From Claveliimonas bilis (GTDB taxonomy: Bacteria > Bacillota > Clostridia > Lachnospirales > Lachnospiraceae): a stretch of DNA of 64,000 bases. The notes under the pieces were generated by a model. That model was not told where the DNA came from and made no database searches. It worked only from the letters and a program-made list of their open reading frames with translations. The DNA is taken from contig NZ_AP024845.1 in assembly GCF_020892095.1 (NCBI RefSeq), positions 1,178,001-1,242,000 of the forward strand, written 5' to 3'. Below are positions 10,757 through 19,198 of the stretch, piece by piece. Numbering within the stretch: position 1 is the first letter of the stretch; the number at the start of each line of letters is the position of its first letter. A program made the translations under genes and the position numbers.

Positions 10757-11542
10757 TTATTCCCTCTTATTTTTTTCATATTTTTCAGCAAATATGCGAA
10801 GTCCTTCATCACCCTCCAGAATTTCTCCTGCACGTTCCCGGTTCACGTACTTTAACGATACAAGAGTCTTTTTCCTTCGCTCTGATTGCTCCGGCATTTT
10901 CAAAAATTCACTTTCTTTTTCTTTGGACGCCATCCTGGCTTTCAAAGTAGGAACTCTAAGCTTACTGATCACTGCGTTGCCAATAGAAAGAATTGCCGGC
11001 ACAGATATCTCCTGTACATAGACTCCGTCTTCTTCCTCTGTAGTGACCTCCAGCTCCCCATCTTCTTTCACATGAAGATCGATCACATTTTCCAACAGCA
11101 AAACTCCCAGCTTTTCCGCCAGGATTTTCGGAGTCAGACCATTATTTCCAGGCGCCGCCTGATTTCCCATAATAATATAGTCCTGCGGATGTTCTTTGCA
11201 GTATCTGTAAACAGACTCCGCAACTGATTCCGGCTCAAATCTAAGATCCCTTCCCTCGGCGTTTACACAGACTGTGTGGCTGTATTTCAGGGCTGCCAGT
11301 GTTTTCAGATAAAGTTCTGCCTGCTTTTCTGCAACAGTAAGGGCAGTCGTTTCTACAACCAGATTAAGACTTTCTGCCTCATCAGAAAGTCTTAATCCAA
11401 ATTCCAATCCGCTTTCATCAAAGCAGTTGAGTATTGTACGGACAAAGGAAGTGTCAACCATCATCCTTTCATCCGCACAGTAATCGCCCGCCGACATCTG
11501 GTCAAGGTCCGGAATCACCTTAAATGTTACCAGTATCTTCAT
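10757..11542 (-). CDS. etfB: Electron transfer flavoprotein beta subunit
   Basis: 261 residues, normal length. It begins MKILVTFKVIPD, typical of EtfB, and keeps the nucleotide-binding stretch near residues 125-145 (IMGNQAAPGNNGLTPKILAE) and the recognition-loop region (ISKLRVPTLKARM). It forms the heterodimer with etfA next door. The ATG overlaps the stop of the upstream oxidase gene (TAATG), so translation is coupled. As in other oxidase-Etf operons, electrons from the oxidase would pass to this Etf and on to ferredoxin, NAD or quinone, which is not determined. Confidence 0.9.
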   Translation of the reverse strand: MKILVTFKVIPDLDQMSAGDYCADERMMVDTSFVRTILNCFDESGLEFGLRLSDEAESLNLVVETTALTVAEKQAELYLKTLAALKYSHTVCVNAEGRDLRFEPESVAESVYRYCKEHPQDYIIMGNQAAPGNNGLTPKILAEKLGVLLLENVIDLHVKEDGELEVTTEEEDGVYVQEISVPAILSIGNAVISKLRVPTLKARMASKEKESEFLKMPEQSERRKKTLVSLKYVNRERAGEILEGDEGLRIFAEKYEKNKRE

Positions 11543-12987
11543 TATTTCTTATATGGCAGAATGGTTCCGATATTCATGATTCCATTGGGGTCGAACGCTG
11601 CTTTCAGACGTTTTACGATATACAGCGCTGATCCGTGTTCTTTATCGATCCAGTGTACACGATGTTTGCCTACACCATGGTGATGGCACATGGATCCTCC
11701 GGCCTTGATCGTTTCCTCGCAGATGATCTTCTTGATCGGAAGGTGATATTTATTGATCTCATCTTCCGGAGCACAGTCAACTACATTGTACCAGTATACG
11801 AAATAGAGGTTGATTCCGTTAGAATAGCAGTGTGATGCATGTGCACCGAATACAGTAATATCCGGAATTTCATTCACTACTCTTTCCTTGCAGATGCGGT
11901 AAATATCTTCTACCGCGCTCCAGCTTGCGGAAATCTCTGTTGTACAGCATACATTCTTTGTTTCCAGCACTTCTTTTCTTTCTTCTTCAATTCTGGCTGC
12001 ATCCCAGTTCAGATTTGCAAACCATGTTTCGATCAGTTTGTGATCAACCTCTTCGCATTCCGGATGCTGGGAAATGATTTCTCTGATTCCCTCTGCATTT
12101 GCCTTGGACACCTTTTCCGGACCCTCTGTCACAAACAGAAGCACACATTTTCCAGGTGCGAAATGGGAGAAATGCTCTTTTCCGTCTTCTTCATCATAGA
12201 GTCTTGCCACTGCCGGTTTGTATCCTGCCGCCATAACATCATGCATGATCCGAAGTCCTGTGATCATATCATCTAAAGTATATCCCTGGCATACGTTGTA
12301 TTCCGGATAATAGCGGAACAGCTTCACTGTTACTTCTGTAATAAAGCAAAGTGTTCCTTCATTTCCCAGTACTACGTGACGGATATCCGGACCTGCTGAT
12401 CTTCTCGGAACTGCCTTGATATTTGTAATCGTACCATCCGGAAATACCGCTTCCACTCCTGCAAGCATATCCTCAATACCGCCGTAAAGTGTGGAAAACT
12501 GTCCGATACTTCTTGTTGCTACAAGTCCGCCCATCTGTGCCAGAGGTTTTGACTGCGGAGAATGTCCTGTTGTATATCCCAGTTCTCTTACATGATTTTC
12601 AAGATCTTCCAGCACAACACCGCATTCACAGGTTGCCTGCATATTATATGTATCTACGTTGATGATTTTCTTCATCTGGGAGCCGTCCAGTACAATGGAG
12701 TTTTCTACGATCGTCTCCAGGCCGCCTTCTGTCGCAGAATGTCCTGTTCTTGGCACTACATTAATTCCATATGCATTGGCAAAGCGCAGAACTTCTGATA
12801 CCTGGTATTTATCTTTTACAAAAACCACTGCTGCCGGAAGGGGGTTGGTAAACACCTTATTGTACCCTTCATATTTCCGGAATCTGTCATAAGAACTTTC
12901 CTGCAGTACTTCAATGTCAGTAACGACAGCTTCCTCCCCGCAAATTTTCACTAACTCTTCCACAATTTTTTCTCTTGATAAACTCAT
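11542..12987 (-). CDS. FAD-linked oxidase, alkyl-DHAP-synthase-like (VAO/PCMH family)
   Basis: 481 residues. N-terminal FAD-binding PCMH domain (VVFVKDKYQVSEVLRFAN, VVPRTGHSATEGGLE) and C-terminal cap. The run TGHSPQSKPLAQMGGLVATRS...YGGIEDM and the C-terminal GGSMCHHHGVGKHR match alkyldihydroxyacetonephosphate synthases more closely than glycolate or D-lactate dehydrogenases; the HHHG histidines are catalytic in that family. With EtfAB directly downstream and a kinase and SDR upstream, it more likely oxidises a polyol- or hydroxyacid-type substrate, possibly phosphorylated, and passes electrons to Etf. The substrate is unknown. AGGAGG precedes the ATG. Confidence 0.85.
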   Translation of the reverse strand: MSLSREKIVEELVKICGEEAVVTDIEVLQESSYDRFRKYEGYNKVFTNPLPAAVVFVKDKYQVSEVLRFANAYGINVVPRTGHSATEGGLETIVENSIVLDGSQMKKIINVDTYNMQATCECGVVLEDLENHVRELGYTTGHSPQSKPLAQMGGLVATRSIGQFSTLYGGIEDMLAGVEAVFPDGTITNIKAVPRRSAGPDIRHVVLGNEGTLCFITEVTVKLFRYYPEYNVCQGYTLDDMITGLRIMHDVMAAGYKPAVARLYDEEDGKEHFSHFAPGKCVLLFVTEGPEKVSKANAEGIREIISQHPECEEVDHKLIETWFANLNWDAARIEEERKEVLETKNVCCTTEISASWSAVEDIYRICKERVVNEIPDITVFGAHASHCYSNGINLYFVYWYNVVDCAPEDEINKYHLPIKKIICEETIKAGGSMCHHHGVGKHRVHWIDKEHGSALYIVKRLKAAFDPNGIMNIGTILPYKK

Positions 12988-13037
12988 GATTTTCCTCCTG
13001 CTGATATGATCTTTCTTATATATTCTGGCCTCAATAA

Positions 13038-14471
13038 CTAGCCGAACATATCATAAATTTTCTGATTGATAGGATCTGAATAGTCTTTAATGTTTCTATA
13101 TATATTGTTGATAATATCGTCATAAACTTTCGTGTGCTCCAGATTTGGCTCAAATCCGTCACGGATCCGAACCATGTTATCTATTGCAGTCTCATAATCC
13201 GGATATTCTCCCACGCCTACAGCCGCATTGATGGCTGCTCCCAGGCCCGCTGCATTGTTTATGACATTTCTGACACTTCTGATTCCAAATACATCGGCAA
13301 AGATCTGCATGAACAAAGGACTGTTGGATCCTCCTCCTGATACGATCACCTGGCTCGGCTTCATTTGAAGCTCGTTGCACATAGCGTCCACATTTATCTT
13401 CATTGTCATTGCGATCGCTTCCAGGATGGACCGGTACATATGCGCTCTTTTGTGGCGTCCGTCAAAACCGATAAACATTGCTTTGCGGTACGGCATATTG
13501 TTTGGCGCCAGAAATTCTCCCACTGTGATCAGTCCTTCGCTTCCGGGAGCAACCTGCTTTGCCTCTTCCTCCAAAAGCTCTTCCACACTGACTCCGAGAG
13601 ACGCCGCCTTCTCTTCCATAGGTTCTCCCAGAAGTTCCTTGAACCAGGATACGCTCCACATACCTCTGCGGATGCCGACACTTGTTTCATATAAATATTC
13701 GTGAGGGATCGCCGACAGGTTGGACCAGTAATCTACGGAAGTGTCCGTATACTCTTTCCCGCGTACCATACCTCCGATGTAAGTTCCAAGTGATACCAGG
13801 CAGGAACCGTCGTCCCGGATTCCGGCTCCCAGACCTTCCGCCGCCTTGTCATTGGCAGTAGCGATCACCGGGCAGCCTTCCGGAAGCAATGTAGCTTCAC
13901 TGGCCTCTTTTGTCACATAACCAAGAATATCTCCCGGCATAACAAGGTCAAACAGATTTTCGCGGGTAATATTGTAAGGCTCATAATCTGCCGGATTGTC
14001 GCTCCAATCCCATTTCTTTTTGTCAAACGGCCCATACACTCCTTCATAATTTGCCGCCGTATCCTTAAACTCACCCGTCATCCTGACTGTCAGATAACCT
14101 GTGGTCGTAGAAAGATATGCCATTTCAGGAATATCCTTCTGATAAGGTTTCGCCAGACGCTTATCCATCCAGTTGATCACCGGATAGGCAAGCGTTCCGT
14201 CTTTTTTCAGATACGTTCTGCAGCACCGGATACTTCCCAGGCCAATTCCTATAATATTTTCCTTTCCTCCCTCGAATTTCTGCATCAGTCTTCTGCTTGC
14301 AGTAATCAGGGAATCCCACAGATCATCGTCCGGGTGCTCTGCTGTATCTGCATCCGGCACATACAGCGGGCGAAGTGAAACTTTTTCTTCGCATACCAGA
14401 TTTCCCTTCAGGTCGTAAATCCCAACCTTGGTACTCTGGGTTCCTCCGTCAATCCCGATCACATATTTCAT
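13038..14471 (-). CDS. FGGY-family carbohydrate kinase
   Basis: 477 residues, full length. The phosphate-1 motif GIDGGTQSTKVGIYD is at residues 5-19, the FGGY N-domain substrate face includes AEHPDDDLW and NWMDKR, and the C-domain has VSLGTY and the adenosine motif VIVSGGGSNSPLFMQI. The family phosphorylates sugars or polyols (xylulose, glycerol, erythritol, AI-2); the substrate cannot be assigned. It overlaps the upstream transporter stop by 4 nt and is followed by the FAD oxidase, so it probably acts in the same catabolic route. A truncated paralog lies at 17725-18990. Confidence 0.9.
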   Translation of the reverse strand: MKYVIGIDGGTQSTKVGIYDLKGNLVCEEKVSLRPLYVPDADTAEHPDDDLWDSLITASRRLMQKFEGGKENIIGIGLGSIRCCRTYLKKDGTLAYPVINWMDKRLAKPYQKDIPEMAYLSTTTGYLTVRMTGEFKDTAANYEGVYGPFDKKKWDWSDNPADYEPYNITRENLFDLVMPGDILGYVTKEASEATLLPEGCPVIATANDKAAEGLGAGIRDDGSCLVSLGTYIGGMVRGKEYTDTSVDYWSNLSAIPHEYLYETSVGIRRGMWSVSWFKELLGEPMEEKAASLGVSVEELLEEEAKQVAPGSEGLITVGEFLAPNNMPYRKAMFIGFDGRHKRAHMYRSILEAIAMTMKINVDAMCNELQMKPSQVIVSGGGSNSPLFMQIFADVFGIRSVRNVINNAAGLGAAINAAVGVGEYPDYETAIDNMVRIRDGFEPNLEHTKVYDDIINNIYRNIKDYSDPINQKIYDMFG

Positions 14472-15742
14472 TCTGCAACTTCTCCTTTCAGTTCCTGCTG
14501 ATTTTTCCTGATCTGCTCTTTGTTTTTACTGATGTAGCGCAGAAGTATTCCTATCAGTATAACATTTACAATGATCAGCACCAGCATATAAATGAAGATA
14601 TTCCGATATCCCTGTGCACCCGGATACGCATCCAGCCAGTATCCGCACAGTGTGGAGTTAAAAGCGTCCGGAAGGAAGCCGATAAACATCGCAAAACCAG
14701 CTACTGCTCCGTATATTTTCTTCGGTGTTCCGATCTCATCAATAATAGCATAATACATACCGCGCATACCGTAAATAGCAAAGGATGTCGCTACCAGGAT
14801 AACAACTGTAACAACTGTATACTGTGCGCCTACAGGAAGCACCAGAAGGATTGCCAGAGAAATGATAAACAGGATATCAAAGATTCCGATCAGAAGAGCA
14901 CATCTTCCGCCCATTTTCTCTGAAATAAATCCACTGATAGGAGCGCCCAGAAGACGGATCGCGTCTTTTCTCAAGATTCCTACATAGCCTGCTGCCACCG
15001 CGGACATTCCAAGAACTGTCTCACAATAGGGCTGCATATAGGAAGAAGCGGAATATGTAGCGTAAATCGTAAAGATAACGATTGCCACAACCCATACGGA
15101 CGGGGTTTTTAATGCGGTCGCCATATCTTTCATAACAGACTGGCTGCTCGTCGTTGCCTCTCCTGTATTATCTGCCATGAAGAAGAAACTGATCACTCCT
15201 GTGATAATGGACAGGATAGACAAAGCCAGGATAACCGCCTGGATACCGCCCAGCTTTTCAAACACCTGCATCAATCCCAGCCACATAACCAGAACGAATA
15301 CTCCTCTGACTCCTTCAAAGAGTCCGAATATCTTTCCCTGGCCCTCACTTTCTTCCAGAAGAGAAATCGCTTTTGTCATTGCCGGCCAGAACATTCCGAT
15401 GTTTGTCACTGCCCACAGTGCATGAATGATCATGGTTGCTGTAAAGGAAGGCATCGTAGAAAGCCACAGTCCCAGGATTCCGCATCCGATCGCCGAAGCT
15501 GTAAACAGCTTCCGGTGTGAAATTCTGTCTGCAAGCCATCCGCCCGGTATGTACAGAATTGCTGCCAGAACTCCAAATAAGCTCATTGACAGGCCAAATT
15601 CCGTATTCGTCTGTCCCAGCGCTTCTCTTAACGGTTCATATAGCTGCCACCTCAAATATGGAAGCTCGGTGATAACACCTGTTGTCATACAAACAATTAT
15701 AAAAGTCACCCATTTATTTCTTTTCTTCGCTGTCTGTCCCAT
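14468..15742 (-). CDS. MFS transporter
   Basis: 424 residues with about 12 hydrophobic segments and the family loop motif in the form GGWLADRISHRKLF after helix 2. It begins MGQTAKKRNKWVTF, with GGAGAATAAGA ahead of the ATG. It lies between the SDR gene and the kinase, overlapping the kinase start by 4 nt, so it is probably the importer of the operon's sugar, polyol or glycerol-phosphate-like substrate. Nothing in the sequence fixes the substrate. Confidence 0.9.
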   Translation of the reverse strand: MGQTAKKRNKWVTFIIVCMTTGVITELPYLRWQLYEPLREALGQTNTEFGLSMSLFGVLAAILYIPGGWLADRISHRKLFTASAIGCGILGLWLSTMPSFTATMIIHALWAVTNIGMFWPAMTKAISLLEESEGQGKIFGLFEGVRGVFVLVMWLGLMQVFEKLGGIQAVILALSILSIITGVISFFFMADNTGEATTSSQSVMKDMATALKTPSVWVVAIVIFTIYATYSASSYMQPYCETVLGMSAVAAGYVGILRKDAIRLLGAPISGFISEKMGGRCALLIGIFDILFIISLAILLVLPVGAQYTVVTVVILVATSFAIYGMRGMYYAIIDEIGTPKKIYGAVAGFAMFIGFLPDAFNSTLCGYWLDAYPGAQGYRNIFIYMLVLIIVNVILIGILLRYISKNKEQIRKNQQELKGEVAE

Positions 15743-15791
15743 TCTTATTCTCCATTCCTGATTTTATCTGTCACTTAGTTTCCGTTCTTCG

Positions 15792-16574
15792 TTATCTCAT
15801 CAAAAATCCGCCGTCTACTGTAAGAATATGTCCGTTTACGTAGTCGGAAGCATTGCTTGCAAGGAATACGCATGCTCCCATAAGGTCATACAGATCGCCC
15901 CATCTGTTTGCCGGAATGTGGGCAAGGATCTCTGCGTTTCTCTTCGGATCACTTCTTGTCTTCTCTGTCAGTTTTGTTGCAAAATATCCGGGAGCAATGG
16001 TATTTACCTGGATATTAAACTGTGCAAGTTCGTCGCACATTGCTTTGGCAAGTCCTGCAATACCATGCTTTGTTGCCGCATAAGCCGGGGACCACTGTCC
16101 GCCAAGGAATGTATAAAGAGATCCGATGTTGATGATCTTTCCGCTGTTCTGCGGGATCATGTATTTTAACGCCTCGTGTGTCATCTCAAATGCCGCTGTC
16201 AGGTTAACAGCTACCATTTTGTCCCAGGGCTCTCTGGTGTACTGTGTAACATCTTCGATATTAATGCTAAGTCCTGCACAGTTCACAAGGATATCAATAC
16301 TTCCCCATGTGTTCACACATTCGTCTACTACTCTTTTACATTCTCCATCTGCCGTAATATCTGCTTTTACAAACCGATATTCTTTGCCGCATCCTTCGAT
16401 CAGCTCTTTTGTCTCCCCGTCATCATCTACGATACTGGCTGCCAACACATTTGCTCCGCCTTTTGCAAGGGCAAGTGAAAACGCCTGTCCAAGTCCGGAG
16501 TTTCCTCCTGTTACTACTGCATTTTTCCCCTCCAGAGAAAATAATCCCATGTGAAAATCGTTAATTTGATGCAT
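15792..16574 (-). CDS. Short-chain dehydrogenase/reductase (polyol/gluconate 5-dehydrogenase type)
   Basis: 260 residues, classical SDR. NAD(P) motif TGGNSGLG near residue 22, NCAG, the catalytic YAATK pair and C-terminal NGHILTVDGGF. It resembles 2-deoxy-gluconate or gluconate 5-dehydrogenases (LFSLEGKNAVVTGG), which interconvert sugar acids or polyols and ketoses. First gene of the operon that continues with MFS, kinase, oxidase and Etf. GAGG is 4 nt before the ATG at 16574; an inner ATG at 16550 has no binding site. The 185-nt leader holds a terminator hairpin. Confidence 0.9.
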   Translation of the reverse strand: MHQINDFHMGLFSLEGKNAVVTGGNSGLGQAFSLALAKGGANVLAASIVDDDGETKELIEGCGKEYRFVKADITADGECKRVVDECVNTWGSIDILVNCAGLSINIEDVTQYTREPWDKMVAVNLTAAFEMTHEALKYMIPQNSGKIINIGSLYTFLGGQWSPAYAATKHGIAGLAKAMCDELAQFNIQVNTIAPGYFATKLTEKTRSDPKRNAEILAHIPANRWGDLYDLMGACVFLASNASDYVNGHILTVDGGFLMR

Positions 16575-16654
16575 AAAACCTCATCTTCCTTTCCTTTTGT
16601 TTTTGTAGTTTTCTCTTTTGCGCCGTCAGAATAGAGTGAACGTTTCCGGCAAAC

Positions 16655-16713
16655 AAAAAAAGACGCATCAAATATAATCTGTTGCTGTTACAACAATATA
16701 TCTGATCGTCTTT
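16655..16713 (-). terminator. Leader terminator of the SDR-Etf operon (candidate antitermination site)
   Basis: On the minus strand AAAGACGATCAGATATATTG... pairs with ...TATATTTGATGCGTCTTT over more than 20 bp with small bulges, followed by TTTTTTT. It lies between the promoter (16767-16795) and the first gene, so it would stop transcription unless opposed. An antiterminator of the GlpP type is encoded at the operon's end. The structure is seen; the regulatory role is inferred. Confidence 0.7.
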
Positions 16714-16766
16714 CTGCATTTTATCTTCTAACGATTCTTCGCTCTATTCAGTTTTAACTTGCTTTA

Positions 16767-16795
16767 ACCATAGCAAATGCAGTTGTTTTCGTCAA
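16767..16795 (-). promoter_or_regulatory. Promoter of the SDR-MFS-kinase-oxidase-Etf operon
   Basis: TTGACG (16790-16795), 17-bp spacer, TATGGT (16767-16772), with TGC directly before the -10. Transcription would start about 190 nt before the SDR gene. Confidence 0.75.
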
Positions 16796-16890
16796 TCCCC
16801 TTTTGTCATTTTTGTGAAAAACGCAGATTTTTCACGATTATTTTTGTATATTTCGTCAGTCATTTTATGGTTATCTAAAAATTTTGTTTC

Positions 16891-16919
16891 TTTACATCTC
16901 TTTTTTAATCATATAAAAT
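16891..16919 (+). promoter_or_regulatory. Promoter of the RpiR regulator gene
   Basis: TTTACA (16891-16896), 17-bp spacer, TAAAAT (16914-16919). Between it and the gene lies the small palindrome GATAGT-CCCGAA-ACTATC (16956-16973), a possible operator. Confidence 0.6.
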
Positions 16920-16999
16920 ATTTACTAAAGAACATCTCACTATTTCAAATATACGGATAGTCCCGAAACTATCGGGCCAAAACAGGAGGAGACTTTAAC

Positions 17000-17710
17000 A
17001 TGTTAGAAATTGATATGAGCGGACAACTAAACGCTCTGGACACAGAGATTCATAAAATCCTCACAGAAGAATGCCAGAAAAATGAAAAACTGACGATCGT
17101 GGAAGCTTCCGAAATCTGCCATTGTTCTCCGTCCAAGATATCAAAATTCGTCAAAAAACTTGGCTTCCAGAACTACAAACAGTACCGGGACTATATTTGC
17201 AAACGCCAGCCAGTCACCAAAACTTTTTCTGATGAATTTGCTCGTATCCGTCACTTCCTGGACACTTTTGACCAGTCTCTCATCGATCGGTTCATCAGCG
17301 AAATACGTCAGTATAAAAAGATTGTCCTGGTAGGCTACGGTCCTTCCAAGTACTGCGCCCAGTATTTCCAGTTTAAACTGCAGCTCTTCAGCAGCCAGAC
17401 CATCATCGTAAGCGAGGATGAACTTGCTGCGGCTTCCGTTATAGATTCCGACACGATCGTGGTAATCTTCTCCGCCACCGGCACTTATGATTCCTTCCGC
17501 AATTATAAGAGAGTGGCAAAAGAAAAGGGAGCCCAGCTTCTTCTGCTGGTGGAGGAATACAACACCTCCATCATCCCGGATTACGGACAGATCATCTTTC
17601 TCACCGATACGTTCCAGACGCTCTCTCCGATTGCCTATGAAAAATCCAGGATCATTTTCTTTATATTTATCGAGGAAGTTATCGCCCGCTATGTCAAAGA
17701 ACGGGCGTAA
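17000..17710 (+). CDS. MurR/RpiR-family transcriptional regulator
   Basis: 236 residues: N-terminal RpiR helix-turn-helix (LTIVEASEICHCSPSKISKFVKKLGFQNYKQYRDYI, residues about 31-67) and C-terminal SIS sugar-phosphate-binding domain (IVLVGYGPSKYCAQYFQFKL, VIFSATGTYDSFRNYKRVAKEKGA). Such regulators sense phosphosugars and control nearby catabolic genes. It is divergent from the SDR-MFS-kinase operon and most likely its repressor or activator. AGGAGGA precedes the ATG. It ends 14 nt from the convergent truncated kinase. Confidence 0.9.
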   Translation: MLEIDMSGQLNALDTEIHKILTEECQKNEKLTIVEASEICHCSPSKISKFVKKLGFQNYKQYRDYICKRQPVTKTFSDEFARIRHFLDTFDQSLIDRFISEIRQYKKIVLVGYGPSKYCAQYFQFKLQLFSSQTIIVSEDELAAASVIDSDTIVVIFSATGTYDSFRNYKRVAKEKGAQLLLLVEEYNTSIIPDYGQIIFLTDTFQTLSPIAYEKSRIIFFIFIEEVIARYVKERA

Positions 17711-17724
17711 CTTCCCCAAAGGCA

Positions 17725-18990
17725 TCAGGTGGTAGACCTTTTACACTCTTCATTATAGACGTTGTAAATTTCTTTCAGTACGCCATCTGTATAATTTGCC
17801 ATGTTCTTATATGCCCGCTGGTTCAGCTTCTGATACAGCTGTGCATTCTTTTCGATCGGCATAAATACATCTTTTATCTCTACCATCTCTTCTACAGCTT
17901 TTTCGTAGCTTTCATATTCTCCCAGCGCAACTGCAGTGTTGATAACAGCGCCCAGACTTGCTGACTCATTTACCACATTTCTCTTCGCAGGTACATTGAA
18001 AATATCCGCAAAAATCTGCATAAACAGGTCGCTGTTGGAACCGCCTCCCGAGATCACGATCTCTTTCAGAGGCTTACCCAGCTCTTCACACATAGCATCG
18101 CAGTTGTTCTTCATTGTATAAGCAATACCTTCCAGAATAGACCGGTACATATATGCTTCATCCATATGAGCACCGAAACCGATCATGATTCCCTTTTTGT
18201 ACGGCTCCCACAGATTTGCCAGCCAGTCAAGAACTGTCATCAGTCCGTCTGATCCTGCCGGAACCTTCTCTGCTTTCTTATTCAGCAGCTCTTCCGGGGA
18301 CAATCCCTGTTTTGCCGCTTCCTGCATGAGCCCGTCTCCAAAGAGATCGCGGAACCAGCTTACTGTCCACATTCCCCGGCGGATACCGTAGCTTTCGTAC
18401 AGATATTTTCCCGGCACAGATGAGATGATTGCCCAAAGCGCCTTTGGATCCTTTGGAAGTTCCTTACCCTGGATCATCAGAGTAATGTATGTTCCAAGGG
18501 AAATCACTGCCGTCTGATCGTTCACCAGTCCGGCTCCCAGGCCCTCTACTGCCTTGTCATTGGTCACGCTGACTACCGGAAGCCCTTCCGGCAATCCTGT
18601 TTTTTCAGAGGCCGCCTTTGTCACATGTCCGAGAATTTCTCCCGGCCCTACTGCCTCGAATAACATTTCCCTCGGGATCTGATATTTGCGGATCACTTCC
18701 TCATCTTCGCTCCAGTTCCATGTCTCCATGTCCACCGGCCATTCGCCGAAAGCATTTCCGATACAGTCTTTAAATTCTCCCGTCAGACGGCAGGACAGAT
18801 ATCCTGTGGTGGAAGTCACATAAGCGACCTCCGGATTCGTGTGTTCATATGGCACTGCTGTTCTTGCATCCATCCAGCTGATCACCGGCTGCGCCAAAGT
18901 ACCGTCTTTTTTGAGAAGTACTCTGCAGCAGCGGATACCTCCGATACCAACGCCGATTAGTCCTCCACTTCCTTTTTTGTAAACATTCAC
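17725..18990 (-). pseudogene. 5'-truncated FGGY kinase
   Basis: 421 residues open from a GTG at 18990. It is clearly a paralog of the kinase at 13038-14471 (shared KKDGTLAxPVIxWMD, STTGYL, VSLGTY, RRGMWxVSWF, VISGGGSNSDLFMQIFADIF) but lacks about the first 66 residues, including the GIDGGTQSTK phosphate-binding motif. In-frame similarity continues upstream as ALNLV to a TAA at 19003-19005, and no missing half was found in other frames up to 19140. An FGGY enzyme without that motif should not bind ATP, so this is probably a remnant. A regulatory or pseudoenzyme role is possible, since the rest has no frameshift. Confidence 0.75.
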
Positions 18991-19140
18991 TAAATTAAGC
19001 GCTTATTTTATTTAATGTATGTTACTTTTGTTGGACTCAGGTTAGCACATTTGCATTATAGTTTCAATGCTTTTTTGGAAAGTTTTCCGTATTTTGCATA
19101 TTTATATTTTTTACGGAAAATTTTCCATTTCCCACTGAGC

Positions 19141-19174
19141 AAAAAAGGAGATAGGGGGTTTTATCCCTATCTCC
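19141..19174 (-). terminator. Intrinsic terminator after the surface-protein gene
   Basis: Perfect 10-bp stem GGAGATAGGG / CCCTATCTCC with an 8-nt loop, followed by TTTTTT on the minus strand. Confidence 0.85.
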
Positions 19175-19198
19175 ATGTAAACACCTTATTTTATCTTT

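Noticed and set aside
16621-16650. cre-like site CGGAAACGTTCACT in the SDR operon leader
   Set aside because: Three mismatches to the consensus, including the outer bases; too weak to report.
18994-19010. AAGCGCTTA palindrome as a CcpA cre site upstream of the truncated kinase
   Set aside because: It lies at the point where coding similarity to the paralog ends, so it is probably leftover coding sequence, and no promoter fits around it.
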